Below are positions 17,307 to 26,023 of a stretch of DNA of 64,000 nucleotides, piece after piece. The stretch's first letter is position 1, and the number at the start of each line of letters is the position of its first letter. The notes under the pieces are model-generated. The model saw only the letters and a program-made list of their open reading frames with translations. It had not been told where the DNA came from and did no database searches. Position numbers and translations under genes: made by a program. This DNA is from Methanocorpusculum sp. (GTDB taxonomy: Archaea > Halobacteriota > Methanomicrobia > Methanomicrobiales > Methanocorpusculaceae): assembly GCF_030655665.1 (NCBI RefSeq), contig NZ_JAUSPQ010000003.1:1-64000 (forward strand), given 5' to 3'.

Positions 17307-18470
17307 ATGCGTATTCTGTTACTTGATCCCCGTTTTGGTGCTGCCGGCGATATGATCCTCGGAGCACTTCTCAGCATCGGGGCAGACAAAGATTTTGTCC
17401 TTCGCTCGGTTGCGACAGTGTCGACACCTGACATAACCGAAGTAAATCGTGCGGGAATCCCGGCAACATATATCAGAACCAACACCGGGAAATCCGCTCG
17501 GAACCTTCAGGAGATTCTTGCAATTATTTCTGAATCAGATGCCCCTGAAAAGGCTAAACATGTTGCAAAGATGGTATTTTCCCGAATACAGGTCGCGGAG
17601 TCAAAGGTACACCGGACAGAACATGTCCATTTTCATGAAGTAGGGGCCGACGACGCAATATCAGATATCCTCGGCTCGGTCACCGCGCTTTTATCCTTAC
17701 AGGTGGACGGCGTACATATTCTCCCGGTATCTGTCGGATCTGGGACACTGAAATGTTCGCACGGGATCATGCCGGTTCCGGCGCCGGCCACGGCCGAGAT
17801 CCTCAAAGCATCTGATCTGTCAATATCACTCGGTTCGTTTGAAGGCGAACTTTGCACGCCAACCGGTGCAGCGCTGCTTGCAACCTTTCAGGAAATTTTT
17901 GGGACGAAAATTCATACCGGCAAACTGATTTCTTCAGGGTCCGGTGCAGGGACGCGCGACCCTTCAGATCATCCGAATGTTCTTTTGGCCTATATTATTG
18001 AGACCGAAGACGAAGGATCCTATGTTGATGTGCTGGAAACAAATGTTGACGACATCTCAGGAGAGCTTATTGCTTCGGTTCTTTCGACCATGATGAATGA
18101 AGGGGCACGCGATGCTTCAGTTATTCCGATCATCATGAAAAAGGGCAGACCCGGCCATCTTATCAGAGTCATCTCTCTCCCAGCTGACTCAGCGCGTCTT
18201 GCAAAGATCCTTGCACGCGAGACAGGCAGTCTTGGAATCCGGTGTATTCCTATGATCCACCGGTTTATTGCTGACCGGACGATATCAACTGAACATATTG
18301 TGATCAACGATGCAGTATACTCTGTTGATGTCAAGCATGCTTCGATGGACGGTATCATTTACTCTCGGAAAGCTGAGTTTGAAGATCTACAGCGTATCGC
18401 TGTTTCGGCCGGGATCCCTGTCAAAGACGTCAAACGTGTCGTTGAGGAGGATGCATGGAAGACGCCGTAA
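17307..18470 (+). CDS. larC: LarC-like nickel insertion protein (UPF0272/DUF111)
   Basis: A 387-residue member of the LarC family, which inserts nickel into the pincer cofactor of lactate racemase and related enzymes. Typical motifs: N-terminal LLLDPRFGAAGDMILGALL, the paired EHVHFHEVGADDAISDI with metal-binding histidines, and the C-terminal VDVLETNVDDISGELI. The open frame extends 58 codons upstream with unlike sequence, so the ATG at 17307 is used. LarA, LarB and LarE are not in the window. Overlaps radB by 16 bp. Confidence 0.88.
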   Translation: MRILLLDPRFGAAGDMILGALLSIGADKDFVLRSVATVSTPDITEVNRAGIPATYIRTNTGKSARNLQEILAIISESDAPEKAKHVAKMVFSRIQVAESKVHRTEHVHFHEVGADDAISDILGSVTALLSLQVDGVHILPVSVGSGTLKCSHGIMPVPAPATAEILKASDLSISLGSFEGELCTPTGAALLATFQEIFGTKIHTGKLISSGSGAGTRDPSDHPNVLLAYIIETEDEGSYVDVLETNVDDISGELIASVLSTMMNEGARDASVIPIIMKKGRPGHLIRVISLPADSARLAKILARETGSLGIRCIPMIHRFIADRTISTEHIVINDAVYSVDVKHASMDGIIYSRKAEFEDLQRIAVSAGIPVKDVKRVVEEDAWKTP

Positions 18471-19129
18471 AAAAAATATCGACCGGAGCCGCCGGACTTG
18501 ACACTCTTCTCGGCGGCGGCATAGAATCTCGTATGATCACCCAGTTCTATGGAGAGGCCGGTTCGGGAAAGAGTACTCTTTGTCTGATGGCAGCGGTTGA
18601 GGTCCTTCGAAAAGGTGCAGGGGTCGTATATATTGATTCAGAAGGATTTTCGATCGAACGATTCTCACAGATCGCCGGTGACTCGACTGATGAGTTTGCG
18701 AAACATCTGTATGTGTTTGAGCCTTCGACCTTTGCTGAACAGGGTCTGATGATTTCTGAGTGCGAACGGCTGATCAAATCCGGTACAGCGGGAATGATCA
18801 TACTTGATTCAGCAACTGCTCTCTACCGTGTGGAGCAGATGAATACCAAGGACGCTCTTTCGATGCTTTCACGCCAGATGATGGTCCTTCTCGGCATTGC
18901 AAAAAGGTATGATATTCCGGTCGTTATAACGAATCAGGTATTCATGGATATCGATCATCATCGACTGAGCGGGCTTGGGGGTACAGCGTTATCACACATC
19001 TCAAAGGCGATAATACGGGTGGAAAAACACGAGGGTTTCAGGCGTGCGGTCGTTTTCAAGCACAGATCCCAGGCTGAAGGAAAATCGTGGGAGTTTGTTC
19101 TCACCGGGACAGGAGTAAGGGATCGCTAA
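18455..19129 (+). CDS. radB: DNA repair and recombination protein RadB
   Basis: RecA-family ATPase, 224 residues, without the N-terminal helix-hairpin domain of RadA, which is the RadB hallmark. Walker A GEAGSGKST near residues 32-40, Walker B GMIILDSATAL, and TNQVFMDIDHHRLSGLGGTALSHISK are clear. In Euryarchaeota RadB modulates RadA and Hjc in homologous recombination. Its start lies inside larC (16-bp overlap), so the two are co-translated, though their functions seem unrelated. Confidence 0.94.
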   Translation: MEDAVKKISTGAAGLDTLLGGGIESRMITQFYGEAGSGKSTLCLMAAVEVLRKGAGVVYIDSEGFSIERFSQIAGDSTDEFAKHLYVFEPSTFAEQGLMISECERLIKSGTAGMIILDSATALYRVEQMNTKDALSMLSRQMMVLLGIAKRYDIPVVITNQVFMDIDHHRLSGLGGTALSHISKAIIRVEKHEGFRRAVVFKHRSQAEGKSWEFVLTGTGVRDR

Positions 19130-19175
19130 TCCCTTACCGAAAATTGTGTAAAAATGAATTAAACTTTTTTTTATT

Positions 19176-20129
19176 TTAGGATTCTGAGTCGAGTATAGCA
19201 CAGACGTTTTCGGTCGTTTCTCTGATGAGTTTTACTGATTTCGCAAACATCCGCTCCTCTTCTTCTGAAAACTTTACGCCAATCGGAAATACACCGCCCC
19301 GGGTGATCCGTGCCGGCACGCTTACGCATACGCCTTCATGACCAAACACCTCGCGGCGGATCTGGGTCGCGATGGTGAGCATCCTGTTCTCATCCTCGAC
19401 GATTGTTCTGACCAGTGTTGCGATCGCATCGCCTGGTCCGTAAACCGTTGCTCCCTTTGCCTCAATAATGTATGAGCCACTTGACTTCACCCTCTCAATG
19501 ATCTCTTCCCGTGGAAGTTTTGCGACCCCTAGGAGATTATCGATCTGGATACCGCCGATCGTCGTTGCAGACCACATGGGGACCATAGTATCTCCGTGTT
19601 CACCAATTATTCTCGTATGTACTTCGCTGACGTGTACATTGAAAAATTCTGCGAGACATGCCTTGAGCCGCATCGAGTCAAGATGTGTTCCAAGACCAAA
19701 TACCCTGTGCGGCATCATTCCGGAGTATTTCAGGGCGACCGTGGTCATGATATCTACGGGGTTTGTCACCACCAGCAAAATCGCCTCCGGTGCCATACGA
19801 CCTACCTGTTCGGCATACAGTTTCACAATCCGTGCATTCTCAAGAGCCAGATCCAGACGGGTCTGTGTAGCTTTTCTTGGAACGCCGGACGTAAGAACGA
19901 TTATATCCGATCCACGAAGCTCTTTTGGGGTCGTGCCAAACGTCACACGGGTATTCGTCCCCCGTGCTGCAAAAGAGTCCATCATGTCATGAGCGAGGCC
20001 GTCAAGATAGGTCTCGTTACCTGGCCTGCCATACAGGCACATCTCCTGTACATGCGGAAACTGCGATACTGCGTGTGCTACATATGAGCCAACCTGACCT
20101 GTTGCACCGATAATCGTCACTTTTGCCAT
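19176..20129 (-). CDS. mdh: Malate/lactate dehydrogenase family (malate dehydrogenase)
   Basis: NAD(P)-dependent 2-hydroxyacid dehydrogenase of 317 residues. N-terminal Rossmann motif TIIGATGQVGSYVAH, the VVTNPVDIMT segment, and the active-site IGEHGDTMVPMWS (His in HGD) are present. Most likely malate dehydrogenase, feeding the partial TCA pathway of methanogens. The open frame extends upstream to 20183 into the SRP RNA gene, so the ATG at 20129 (with AAGGG upstream) is chosen. It starts 18 bp after the SRP RNA end on the same strand, suggesting read-through transcription. Confidence 0.92.
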   Translation of the reverse strand: MAKVTIIGATGQVGSYVAHAVSQFPHVQEMCLYGRPGNETYLDGLAHDMMDSFAARGTNTRVTFGTTPKELRGSDIIVLTSGVPRKATQTRLDLALENARIVKLYAEQVGRMAPEAILLVVTNPVDIMTTVALKYSGMMPHRVFGLGTHLDSMRLKACLAEFFNVHVSEVHTRIIGEHGDTMVPMWSATTIGGIQIDNLLGVAKLPREEIIERVKSSGSYIIEAKGATVYGPGDAIATLVRTIVEDENRMLTIATQIRREVFGHEGVCVSVPARITRGGVFPIGVKFSEEEERMFAKSVKLIRETTENVCAILDSES

Positions 20130-20147
20130 AAGAACCCTTAAAAGATA

Positions 20148-20460
20148 ATTGGGACACGTTCTCGGTAGGAAGCACATATCCAACTTCTGTTACACATCCC
20201 TTCTCCGCCCCGCAACCCTGCGGGCGCCATGCGTTTACGGTGAGGTCTGCTCCCTTCCGGGCCTGAACCGGTGCCCACAACAATGAGAAAATACATCCCT
20301 CCGGATGTATCCATCACATCCGCTGACCTCGCAGGACAAGGTATCAACGTTGGAACATGTAACATTGGAAGGACTGACACAGCCGTCCTCAAACTTCGTC
20401 CCCTGCGTATTGGCAGTTTCAGGTTACAGGTGACGCCAAGCCACCCGGACTAGTCCCAAT
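20148..20460 (-). ncRNA. ffs: Archaeal SRP RNA (7S RNA)
   Basis: RNA scaffold of the signal recognition particle. On the minus strand the conserved helix 8 is obvious: GGTTCAGGCCCGGAAGGGAG then CAGACCTCACC. The 5' domain has the typical GGTGGCTTGGCGTCACCTGT and a TACGCAGGGGACGAAG segment. The ends pair over 8 bases (ATTGGGAC at 20460-20453 with GTCCCAAT at 20155-20148), which fixes the 313-nt length, normal for archaeal 7S RNA. A TTTTATT box about 25 bp upstream could be its TATA element. Short open frames across it are not genes. Confidence 0.95.
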
Positions 20461-20741
20461 ATATATGGGATGCCCGGAGAATAAAATGATGTAGGGTATG
20501 GAACGGGGAATTTCGGTCCTGTGACAACTACTTTGTCGGGATGATGAATTATTGGGTGAATGGACGCATTTTCAATATATTCCGAATACGTCATTTAATG
20601 AATTGGTCTACCCGCGATGGAAATCAATTCGTGATATTCTGCGCGAATCCGGAATAATGTAAGATTGTGTGAGACATACGGACTGATCCGCCCTGCCGCT
20701 CAAAAAAATAGCTCTACAATTTTGCCTAAAATGCAAACACA

Positions 20742-20813
20742 TGGGCCCGGAGGGGTTCGAACCCACGACCACCCGGTTATGAGCCGGGCGCTCCACCACT
20801 AAGCTACAGGCCC
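20742..20813 (-). tRNA. tRNA with CAT anticodon (Met, or Ile2 if lysidine-like modified)
   Basis: A 72-nt cloverleaf: acceptor GGGCCTG with CGGGCCC, anticodon stem CCCGG/CCGGG with loop CTCATAA (anticodon CAT), T-arm GTGGG-TTCGAAC-CCCTC with one T-T mismatch, discriminator A. A CAT anticodon serves initiator Met, elongator Met or Ile2; the sequence alone does not settle which, but the paired G1-C72 start is not obviously initiator-like. Confidence 0.92.
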
Positions 20814-20988
20814 GCAGAGAGAAGTACGTAAAACGGGTGTATGGATTTCTCCATGCGCCCTCAAAATTTGTTCCCTTGCAGAAGAACATATCATATTTGG
20901 TATGCTGATAGATAAAGGTGTTTGTTGATATCGGGAAAAGTACGGAATATCTATTTCAATAAAAAAATATAGAAAAAACAAAAAGAAA

Positions 20989-21061
20989 CGCCGCCAACAG
21001 GACTCGAACCTGTGACATGCTGGTTAACAGCCAGCCACTCTACCAACTGAGTTATGGCGGC
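20989..21061 (-). tRNA. tRNA-Asn (GTT)
   Basis: A 73-nt cloverleaf: acceptor GCCGCCA with TGGCGGC, anticodon stem with loop CTGTTAA (anticodon GTT), T-arm ACAGG-TTCGAGT-CCTGT fully paired, discriminator G as usual for Asn. Confidence 0.96.
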
Positions 21062-21106
21062 ACATTTGTGTTGCCTAATTACATGGGCGGGTCATTGTAT
21101 TAAAGA

Positions 21107-21409
21107 TTATGATTTTAGCGTCTTTTTTTCCTGGTGCAAAGACGCGAGATGTTTTATAAGGATTTCCAGTTCCTGATCAAAGTTTGTCAGCATCTCAAAG
21201 GCTTTGGGCGTGGCAACAGCCCCGGAAGGCGTCGCTTTGACATACTGCATTTGTTCTAAAACCCGCAGAGAATACCGTATTCTGTGCTGCGGCTGGCTGA
21301 GTTCTTCGGTGAGTTTCATAATGCCGATCGGACCCTGACGTGCAACAACACGCATAACGGACAGGTGGCGTTCGAGTAGTTCTACTTCTCCATTGATTTT
21401 GCTGAGCAT
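21107..21409 (-). CDS. Predicted winged-helix regulator, small
   Basis: A 100-residue protein with a likely winged-helix fold: VVARQGPIGIMKLTEELSQP (helix-turn) followed by HRIRYSLRVLEQMQYVKATPSGAVATPKA (recognition helix and wing), then a short coiled-coil tail. Resembles archaeal small transcription regulators conserved in methanogens. It lies 2 bp after the stop of the upstream membrane protein gene and is likely co-transcribed with it. Confidence 0.7.
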   Translation of the reverse strand: MLSKINGEVELLERHLSVMRVVARQGPIGIMKLTEELSQPQHRIRYSLRVLEQMQYVKATPSGAVATPKAFEMLTNFDQELEILIKHLASLHQEKKTLKS

Positions 21410-21411
21410 TA

Positions 21412-21765
21412 TTACTCCACTTTTTTGTTGGTTTCTTCCTCTTCGCGCATCTCTGCTTCGAGTTCTGCGCGAATTTGAGCACGATATTCATCCTGTTCTT
21501 TCTGCATCTGGGCAATACGTTCTTCTTTGGTAGTTCCGTGAATCTCAAGCCAAGCTTTGGTGGCGCGGTATTTAGGAATAAATACTGCAAGACTGATTAT
21601 GGAAATTACGATGCAGATGATTACAATCGGTATTCTGACCCAGAGGGAGGTCGGGACGATAAAGAATACTACAATTGCCGCAGCTATTGCAAATATCAGA
21701 ATGTTTAAGATGATTACGAGGACCGTAAATTTTCCCTTAAACTGAGTCTGTTCAGTGTCATCCAT
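21412..21765 (-). CDS. Small membrane protein with two TM helices and charged coiled-coil tail
   Basis: A 117-residue protein not assigned to a known family. Two hydrophobic helices occupy about residues 13-37 and 43-63, joined by a short loop. The C-terminal 45 residues are highly charged and rich in Glu, Gln, Arg and predicted helical. The frame is open to 22092 but upstream sequence overlaps the M24 peptidase on the other strand, so the ATG at 21765 is used. Likely forms an operon with the small regulator downstream. Confidence 0.72.
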   Translation of the reverse strand: MDDTEQTQFKGKFTVLVIILNILIFAIAAAIVVFFIVPTSLWVRIPIVIICIVISIISLAVFIPKYRATKAWLEIHGTTKEERIAQMQKEQDEYRAQIRAELEAEMREEEETNKKVE

Positions 21766-21830
21766 TGTAAGTACATCAGCGTCACAAAGATAAAAACTAC
21801 ATCTCTTTGGAGCGCTAATAATGAGACAAT

Positions 21831-22964
21831 ATGAAGCAGATTTTGGATGAATTGGAAAAACATTCATGCGATGCATATGTTGCATATGACTCTTCGGAAA
21901 ATGCGGATATGCGATATGCTTCGGGATTTCTCGCATCTGATCCATATATATACGTATTTTCGAGAGATGGGGTCGCGACATTAATCGTCTCTTCGATGGA
22001 GGAAACCCGTGCGCGCTACGAGTCAACATGTAGCATAGTGACACGCATCTCTGCAGGCCTCCCGGAACTCCTGAAAAAATATCATGATCCAAATCTTGCT
22101 ACGGCTCATATGATCCGGAATTTTGCCGGTCCGCGCCTTCTTATCCCTCCTTCGATGCCGGTAGGATTTGCTCAAAAACTGACCGAGGTTGCTGAAGTGG
22201 TCATTGATTCCGGGACTATCGCAGAAATACGGAGTGTGAAGTCTGAGGACGAGATCGCGAAGATCCGCTATGTTCAGAAAAAAAATGAGATAGCTACTCG
22301 TGCAGCTGTCGATGCAATCAGAAAATCGGAACCGGATGAAAGAGGCATTCTGATGCTTGAAGACGCGCCGCTCACTTCGGAAAGGATTCGGGATATCATT
22401 CACTTTGCCCTCCGTCCGTTCAACTGTGAGGACATTGATACGATCGTCTCCTGTGGTGAAGCATCATCTATGCCGCATGCGCGGGGGACTGGTCCGCTGT
22501 ATGCAAACCAGCCTATCGTGATGGATGTGTTCCCCAAGAGTGAGCTAACTGGATATTTTGCTGATATGACAAGGACCGTATCCAAAGGTGCCCCCTCTGA
22601 TGAGATAATCAGGATGTATGATGCGGTCCAAAAAGCCAAAGAACTGGCCGCATCCATGATCCGTCCCGGCATCACCGGGGCCGCAGTTTATACTGCTGTC
22701 GTGGAGTTTTTCAAGGCACAGGGTTACGAAACGGCAGGATCCTCGGGATTCACACATAGTCTTGGTCACGGTGTGGGGCTCGAGATCCACGAAGCGCCGT
22801 CCCTTTCCCCGTCGGGGGGAGAACTCAAAGAGGGGCATGTTATCACGCTTGAACCCGGCCTCTATTATCAGGGAATCGGCGGGGTCAGACTTGAGGATAT
22901 GGGTGTCGTGACAAGTGATGGATTTGACAGCTTTACGTGCTTTGAAGAAAAATTAGTATTATAG
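21831..22964 (+). CDS. pepQ: M24 family aminopeptidase (Xaa-Pro type)
   Basis: Metallopeptidase of 377 residues with an N-terminal creatinase-like domain (about 1-130) and a C-terminal pita-bread domain. Metal ligands can be read: D in IVMDVFP, D in GYFADMTRT, H in HSLGHGVGLEIHE, E in LEPGLYY and E in RLEDMGV. It probably cleaves N-terminal residues before proline in peptides. It sits 4 bp upstream of a second M24 enzyme, methionine aminopeptidase. Confidence 0.92.
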   Translation: MKQILDELEKHSCDAYVAYDSSENADMRYASGFLASDPYIYVFSRDGVATLIVSSMEETRARYESTCSIVTRISAGLPELLKKYHDPNLATAHMIRNFAGPRLLIPPSMPVGFAQKLTEVAEVVIDSGTIAEIRSVKSEDEIAKIRYVQKKNEIATRAAVDAIRKSEPDERGILMLEDAPLTSERIRDIIHFALRPFNCEDIDTIVSCGEASSMPHARGTGPLYANQPIVMDVFPKSELTGYFADMTRTVSKGAPSDEIIRMYDAVQKAKELAASMIRPGITGAAVYTAVVEFFKAQGYETAGSSGFTHSLGHGVGLEIHEAPSLSPSGGELKEGHVITLEPGLYYQGIGGVRLEDMGVVTSDGFDSFTCFEEKLVL

Positions 22965-22968
22965 AATT

Positions 22969-23844
22969 ATGATCGATAACGAATTGGATACCTACATAGA
23001 AGCGGGCCGGGTGGCAAAAACCGTTCTGCACAAATGCGCTGCTGAAATAAAACCGGGTGTTGGTCTTGCGGAAATTTTTGATATGGTCCTTGACGAGATC
23101 TTATCGGCCGGTGTGTCTCACTCATTTCCGCCGAATATCTCATTAAATAACTGTGCGGCTCACGACACTGCCTCTCCGGACGAAGAACGGATATTTGCAG
23201 AAGGGGATCTGATAAAACTGGATATCGGAACACATATTGATGGATACATCGCGGACACTGCCGTTACGGTAGATCTTGGTGATCATGCTTCATTATGCGA
23301 GGCATCACGCGCAGCTCTTGATGCTGCGATCAATGTTGTCGCGCCGGAGGTCGTCGTCAGCGATATCGGCGCAGTCGTCGAAGAAACGATCACATCATTC
23401 GGCTACAAGCCGATCATCAACCTGACGGGCCACGCGCTTGCGCGCTATAGCCTTCATCACGGCCTCTCCATCCCCAACACGGGGAGATTCGGCAGCGCTG
23501 TTCTGAGGGAAGATATGGTTATTGCCATCGAACCTTTCGCGTCTACCGGCTCAGGTCTGGTCCATGAAGCAGGAAGGGCTGAGATTTATCAGGTCGTCGG
23601 CGATACGCCGGTCAGATCACCCGCCGGCAGAAAAATCATGAAAAAGGCGGAAGAGATGCATGGTTTGCCGTTTGCCCGCCGCTGGCTGAATGTTCCCAAA
23701 GCGGAACTGGCTCTGCCGACCCTGCTTCGCCAGGGGAACCTCTTCGTATATCACAGTTTATCGGATGTGCCTGAATCATTTGTCTCTCAGTTCGAGCACA
23801 CGATCATCGTGACCGCAGATGGTGCTCTGGTCACTACCAGATAA
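22969..23844 (+). CDS. map: Methionine aminopeptidase, type II
   Basis: Removes the initiator methionine from new proteins. 291 residues with an M24 core: metal ligands in LDIGTHIDGYIADTAVTV (two Asp), GHALARYSLHHGLSIPN (His), AIEPFAS (Glu) and QFEHTIIV (Glu). The roughly 60-residue insertion, about 190-250, marks the type II form found in archaea and eukaryotes. Translated together with the upstream M24 peptidase gene (4 bp gap). Confidence 0.95.
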   Translation: MIDNELDTYIEAGRVAKTVLHKCAAEIKPGVGLAEIFDMVLDEILSAGVSHSFPPNISLNNCAAHDTASPDEERIFAEGDLIKLDIGTHIDGYIADTAVTVDLGDHASLCEASRAALDAAINVVAPEVVVSDIGAVVEETITSFGYKPIINLTGHALARYSLHHGLSIPNTGRFGSAVLREDMVIAIEPFASTGSGLVHEAGRAEIYQVVGDTPVRSPAGRKIMKKAEEMHGLPFARRWLNVPKAELALPTLLRQGNLFVYHSLSDVPESFVSQFEHTIIVTADGALVTTR

Positions 23845-23858
23845 AAAAAGGAAAAATA

Positions 23859-24833
23859 TTATTTTGTGAGAGGCAGGTTCCATGAACGTTCGTTCTCAAG
23901 AACGAACTCCCACTCTTTTTTGCAAGGACAGGGAATCTCCCATACATCATCTAAGACACTCTTATCGGCCGTAAGAGAATACTCATTGATCGCAGCAACG
24001 ATTTCTTTATCACATGTTCCGCAGTTGTGCGGTCCGCGTTTGAATCCTCCGCCGACCGGATCGCATGCTACGGGGACATCCGCTTCCCTAAGCACTTTCA
24101 GAGCAGACCAGAGATACGGCGGCCTGAATCCTCCTTTCTGCCAGTAGTGTTCCAGTTCCGTTCTACCCTGGATCGTGCAGAGGTTCATCGAAATCATGTC
24201 TGCGTAGGGTGCGACCTCGCGAATGGATTTCTCCATGTCCTCTAATGCCTCTTTTTCGGTTAAAAAGAGTGGTTTCATCATCAGATATGCCTTGATGCCG
24301 ACACCGGCATTATGTGCCGTCTCGGAAGCTTTGATGAAATCGGCAAAGGTGTTTCCTTTGTCGATCGACTTTTCCCGAATGGCATCGTTCGTCGTTTCCA
24401 GACCGATCGCGACCGTGAGCGGGTGTGCCTGGCCTTTATCCAGACTCTTCAGGAGACGGGAGAGGGCATCTTCAGTTACATATTCGGATCTTGACTCAGC
24501 GATAAGCGGTTTTCCTGCAAAGAATTCGCCGAATCCGTCAAGAACTTCAAGAGGAACCTCATTTTTGTCAAAGACACTGCCTGACGTGAAGATCTTTCCA
24601 AGCTGGTATTCTTCGGGAGAGTAACTCTCGTCCATCCAGAGGATCTGTCCTTTCATATGGTCGATGAGTTCATCCTTTGAGCAGGTGTCGCGGTCGTTTT
24701 TATATCCGCACATCCTGCACCGGTTCCAGGAGCAGCCTCCGGAAAGGAAGATCCCTGTCAGTGATGAGAGGACCTCACCAAAATATCTGTCCTGTCCTTT
24801 CCAGGAAGCAATAGGTTTTCGTGGTTCTGTCAT
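23859..24833 (-). CDS. raSEA: Archaeosine biosynthesis radical SAM protein RaSEA
   Basis: A 324-residue radical SAM enzyme that acts with ArcS to turn the preQ0-lysine adduct into archaeosine at position 15 of tRNA. The cluster motif is GGCSWNRCRMCGYKND, cysteines spaced C-x4-C-x2-C, unlike the textbook C-x3-C-x2-C. Further family stretches are IAESRSEYVTE and AIGLETTNDAIREKSIDKG. The C-terminus has HNCGTCDKE and CPCKKEW, extra cysteines that may bind zinc. Last gene of a minus-strand cluster; arcS and the queuosine-like pathway genes are not in the window. Confidence 0.88.
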   Translation of the reverse strand: MTEPRKPIASWKGQDRYFGEVLSSLTGIFLSGGCSWNRCRMCGYKNDRDTCSKDELIDHMKGQILWMDESYSPEEYQLGKIFTSGSVFDKNEVPLEVLDGFGEFFAGKPLIAESRSEYVTEDALSRLLKSLDKGQAHPLTVAIGLETTNDAIREKSIDKGNTFADFIKASETAHNAGVGIKAYLMMKPLFLTEKEALEDMEKSIREVAPYADMISMNLCTIQGRTELEHYWQKGGFRPPYLWSALKVLREADVPVACDPVGGGFKRGPHNCGTCDKEIVAAINEYSLTADKSVLDDVWEIPCPCKKEWEFVLENERSWNLPLTK

Positions 24834-24836
24834 TAT

Positions 24837-26021
24837 TTATCTATCCTGTGTGGTATCTTTGTAGTTCTCAATGAGGCGGAAGTAAATCTCCTCACACTTT
24901 TTCAGCTGGTCGATCATTACGCGTTCATTCAGGCCGTGCATGGTGCTGAGATCGCCTGGTCCATACTCGAGAGCACGGAATCCGGCGAGGCGCAGTGCCC
25001 TCGCATCGGACGCTGCCCACTGGACCATCGGACGGGAGGCGATCCCGTATACGCCGCTGATGGCTTCGCATGTTTTCTGAACAAGGAACGAATCGGTCGC
25101 AGTAATTGATGCGTTTGCCTTGGTCCTCGGGGTAACAACTGCAGATTTCGGGACATGGCTGCAGATCTCGTTCAAGACCTCATCACAGTCACACCCCCAC
25201 GGGAGCCGCATGTCCATCATGAGGGAACATTTCTGAGCGACGATGTTTACCCGTTCCCCTCCTGAAATGATGCCGGGGTTATACATGATCTGCCGGAAGA
25301 CCGGGCTGAAATCCGTAGTTGTTCCCTCTCCGGCGATTTGGACCGAGTGCTCAATCAGTTTATCCATCTCTTCGCTCTGCGGATAAACACGTTTGTGCAG
25401 TTCTCTCATCCAGGCAAGAAACTCCATTGCCTGGATCACTGCACTGTCGCCGAGAACCGGATACAGAGATGAGTGACCCGGCGTTCCGATAAACTCCACA
25501 TCGAATCTGCAGACGCCTTTCTGTCCAATCGTCGGAGCATGGGCAGGTGTAGGTTCGGCGATTAAAACATCGCAGGGGTGAATGAGGTTCTTCTCCAAGA
25601 GATATCTCGTACCGTATTTCCCCCCGCCCTCTTCATCACAGACGAATGCGAGAGAGATCGGATGTTCTTCTCCGGCATCCTGTTTTCTTGCCATGGCCGA
25701 AAGAATAGCGGCGCATCCGCCTTTCATATCGGTAGCCCCCCGTCCGTGCACGTAGGTGTCATCGATCATCCCGGAATAGGGCGCATACTCCCATCCTTCA
25801 TTCAGAGCAGGTACTACATCTATGTGCCCGCTGAGGAGGAGTCCCCCGGTCTGATCTTTTGATATGACATTATCGTGACCATCCGGTCCGGTCGTTATCG
25901 TCCCGGGTATTCCGATCCCTTCCATGATGGAAAGGATATATTCGGCGATCTCGCTTGTGTCGCCGGGTGGATTTTCGCTACGTATCTGTATCAGGTCAGA
26001 GCAGAGCTTTGCAACATTCAT
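24837..26021 (-). CDS. M20 family metallopeptidase (ArgE/DapE-like)
   Basis: A 394-residue zinc amidohydrolase. Active-site motifs: LLSGHIDVVPAL (His ligand, Asp), GRGATDMKGGCAAIL (bridging Asp), CDEEGGGKYGT (catalytic Glu pair), and a late GPGDLSTMHGLNE (His ligand). A dimerisation domain lies at about 175-290. Could be a desuccinylase, deacetylase or carboxypeptidase; the sequence does not decide. Four bases from RaSEA and just downstream of a gene of unknown function at 26527. Confidence 0.9.
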   Translation of the reverse strand: MNVAKLCSDLIQIRSENPPGDTSEIAEYILSIMEGIGIPGTITTGPDGHDNVISKDQTGGLLLSGHIDVVPALNEGWEYAPYSGMIDDTYVHGRGATDMKGGCAAILSAMARKQDAGEEHPISLAFVCDEEGGGKYGTRYLLEKNLIHPCDVLIAEPTPAHAPTIGQKGVCRFDVEFIGTPGHSSLYPVLGDSAVIQAMEFLAWMRELHKRVYPQSEEMDKLIEHSVQIAGEGTTTDFSPVFRQIMYNPGIISGGERVNIVAQKCSLMMDMRLPWGCDCDEVLNEICSHVPKSAVVTPRTKANASITATDSFLVQKTCEAISGVYGIASRPMVQWAASDARALRLAGFRALEYGPGDLSTMHGLNERVMIDQLKKCEEIYFRLIENYKDTTQDR

Positions 26022-26023
26022 AG

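Noticed and set aside
20017..20453. Several open frames across the SRP RNA gene
   Set aside because: They lie on a structured RNA with clear helix-8 and end pairing; their translations are not protein-like.
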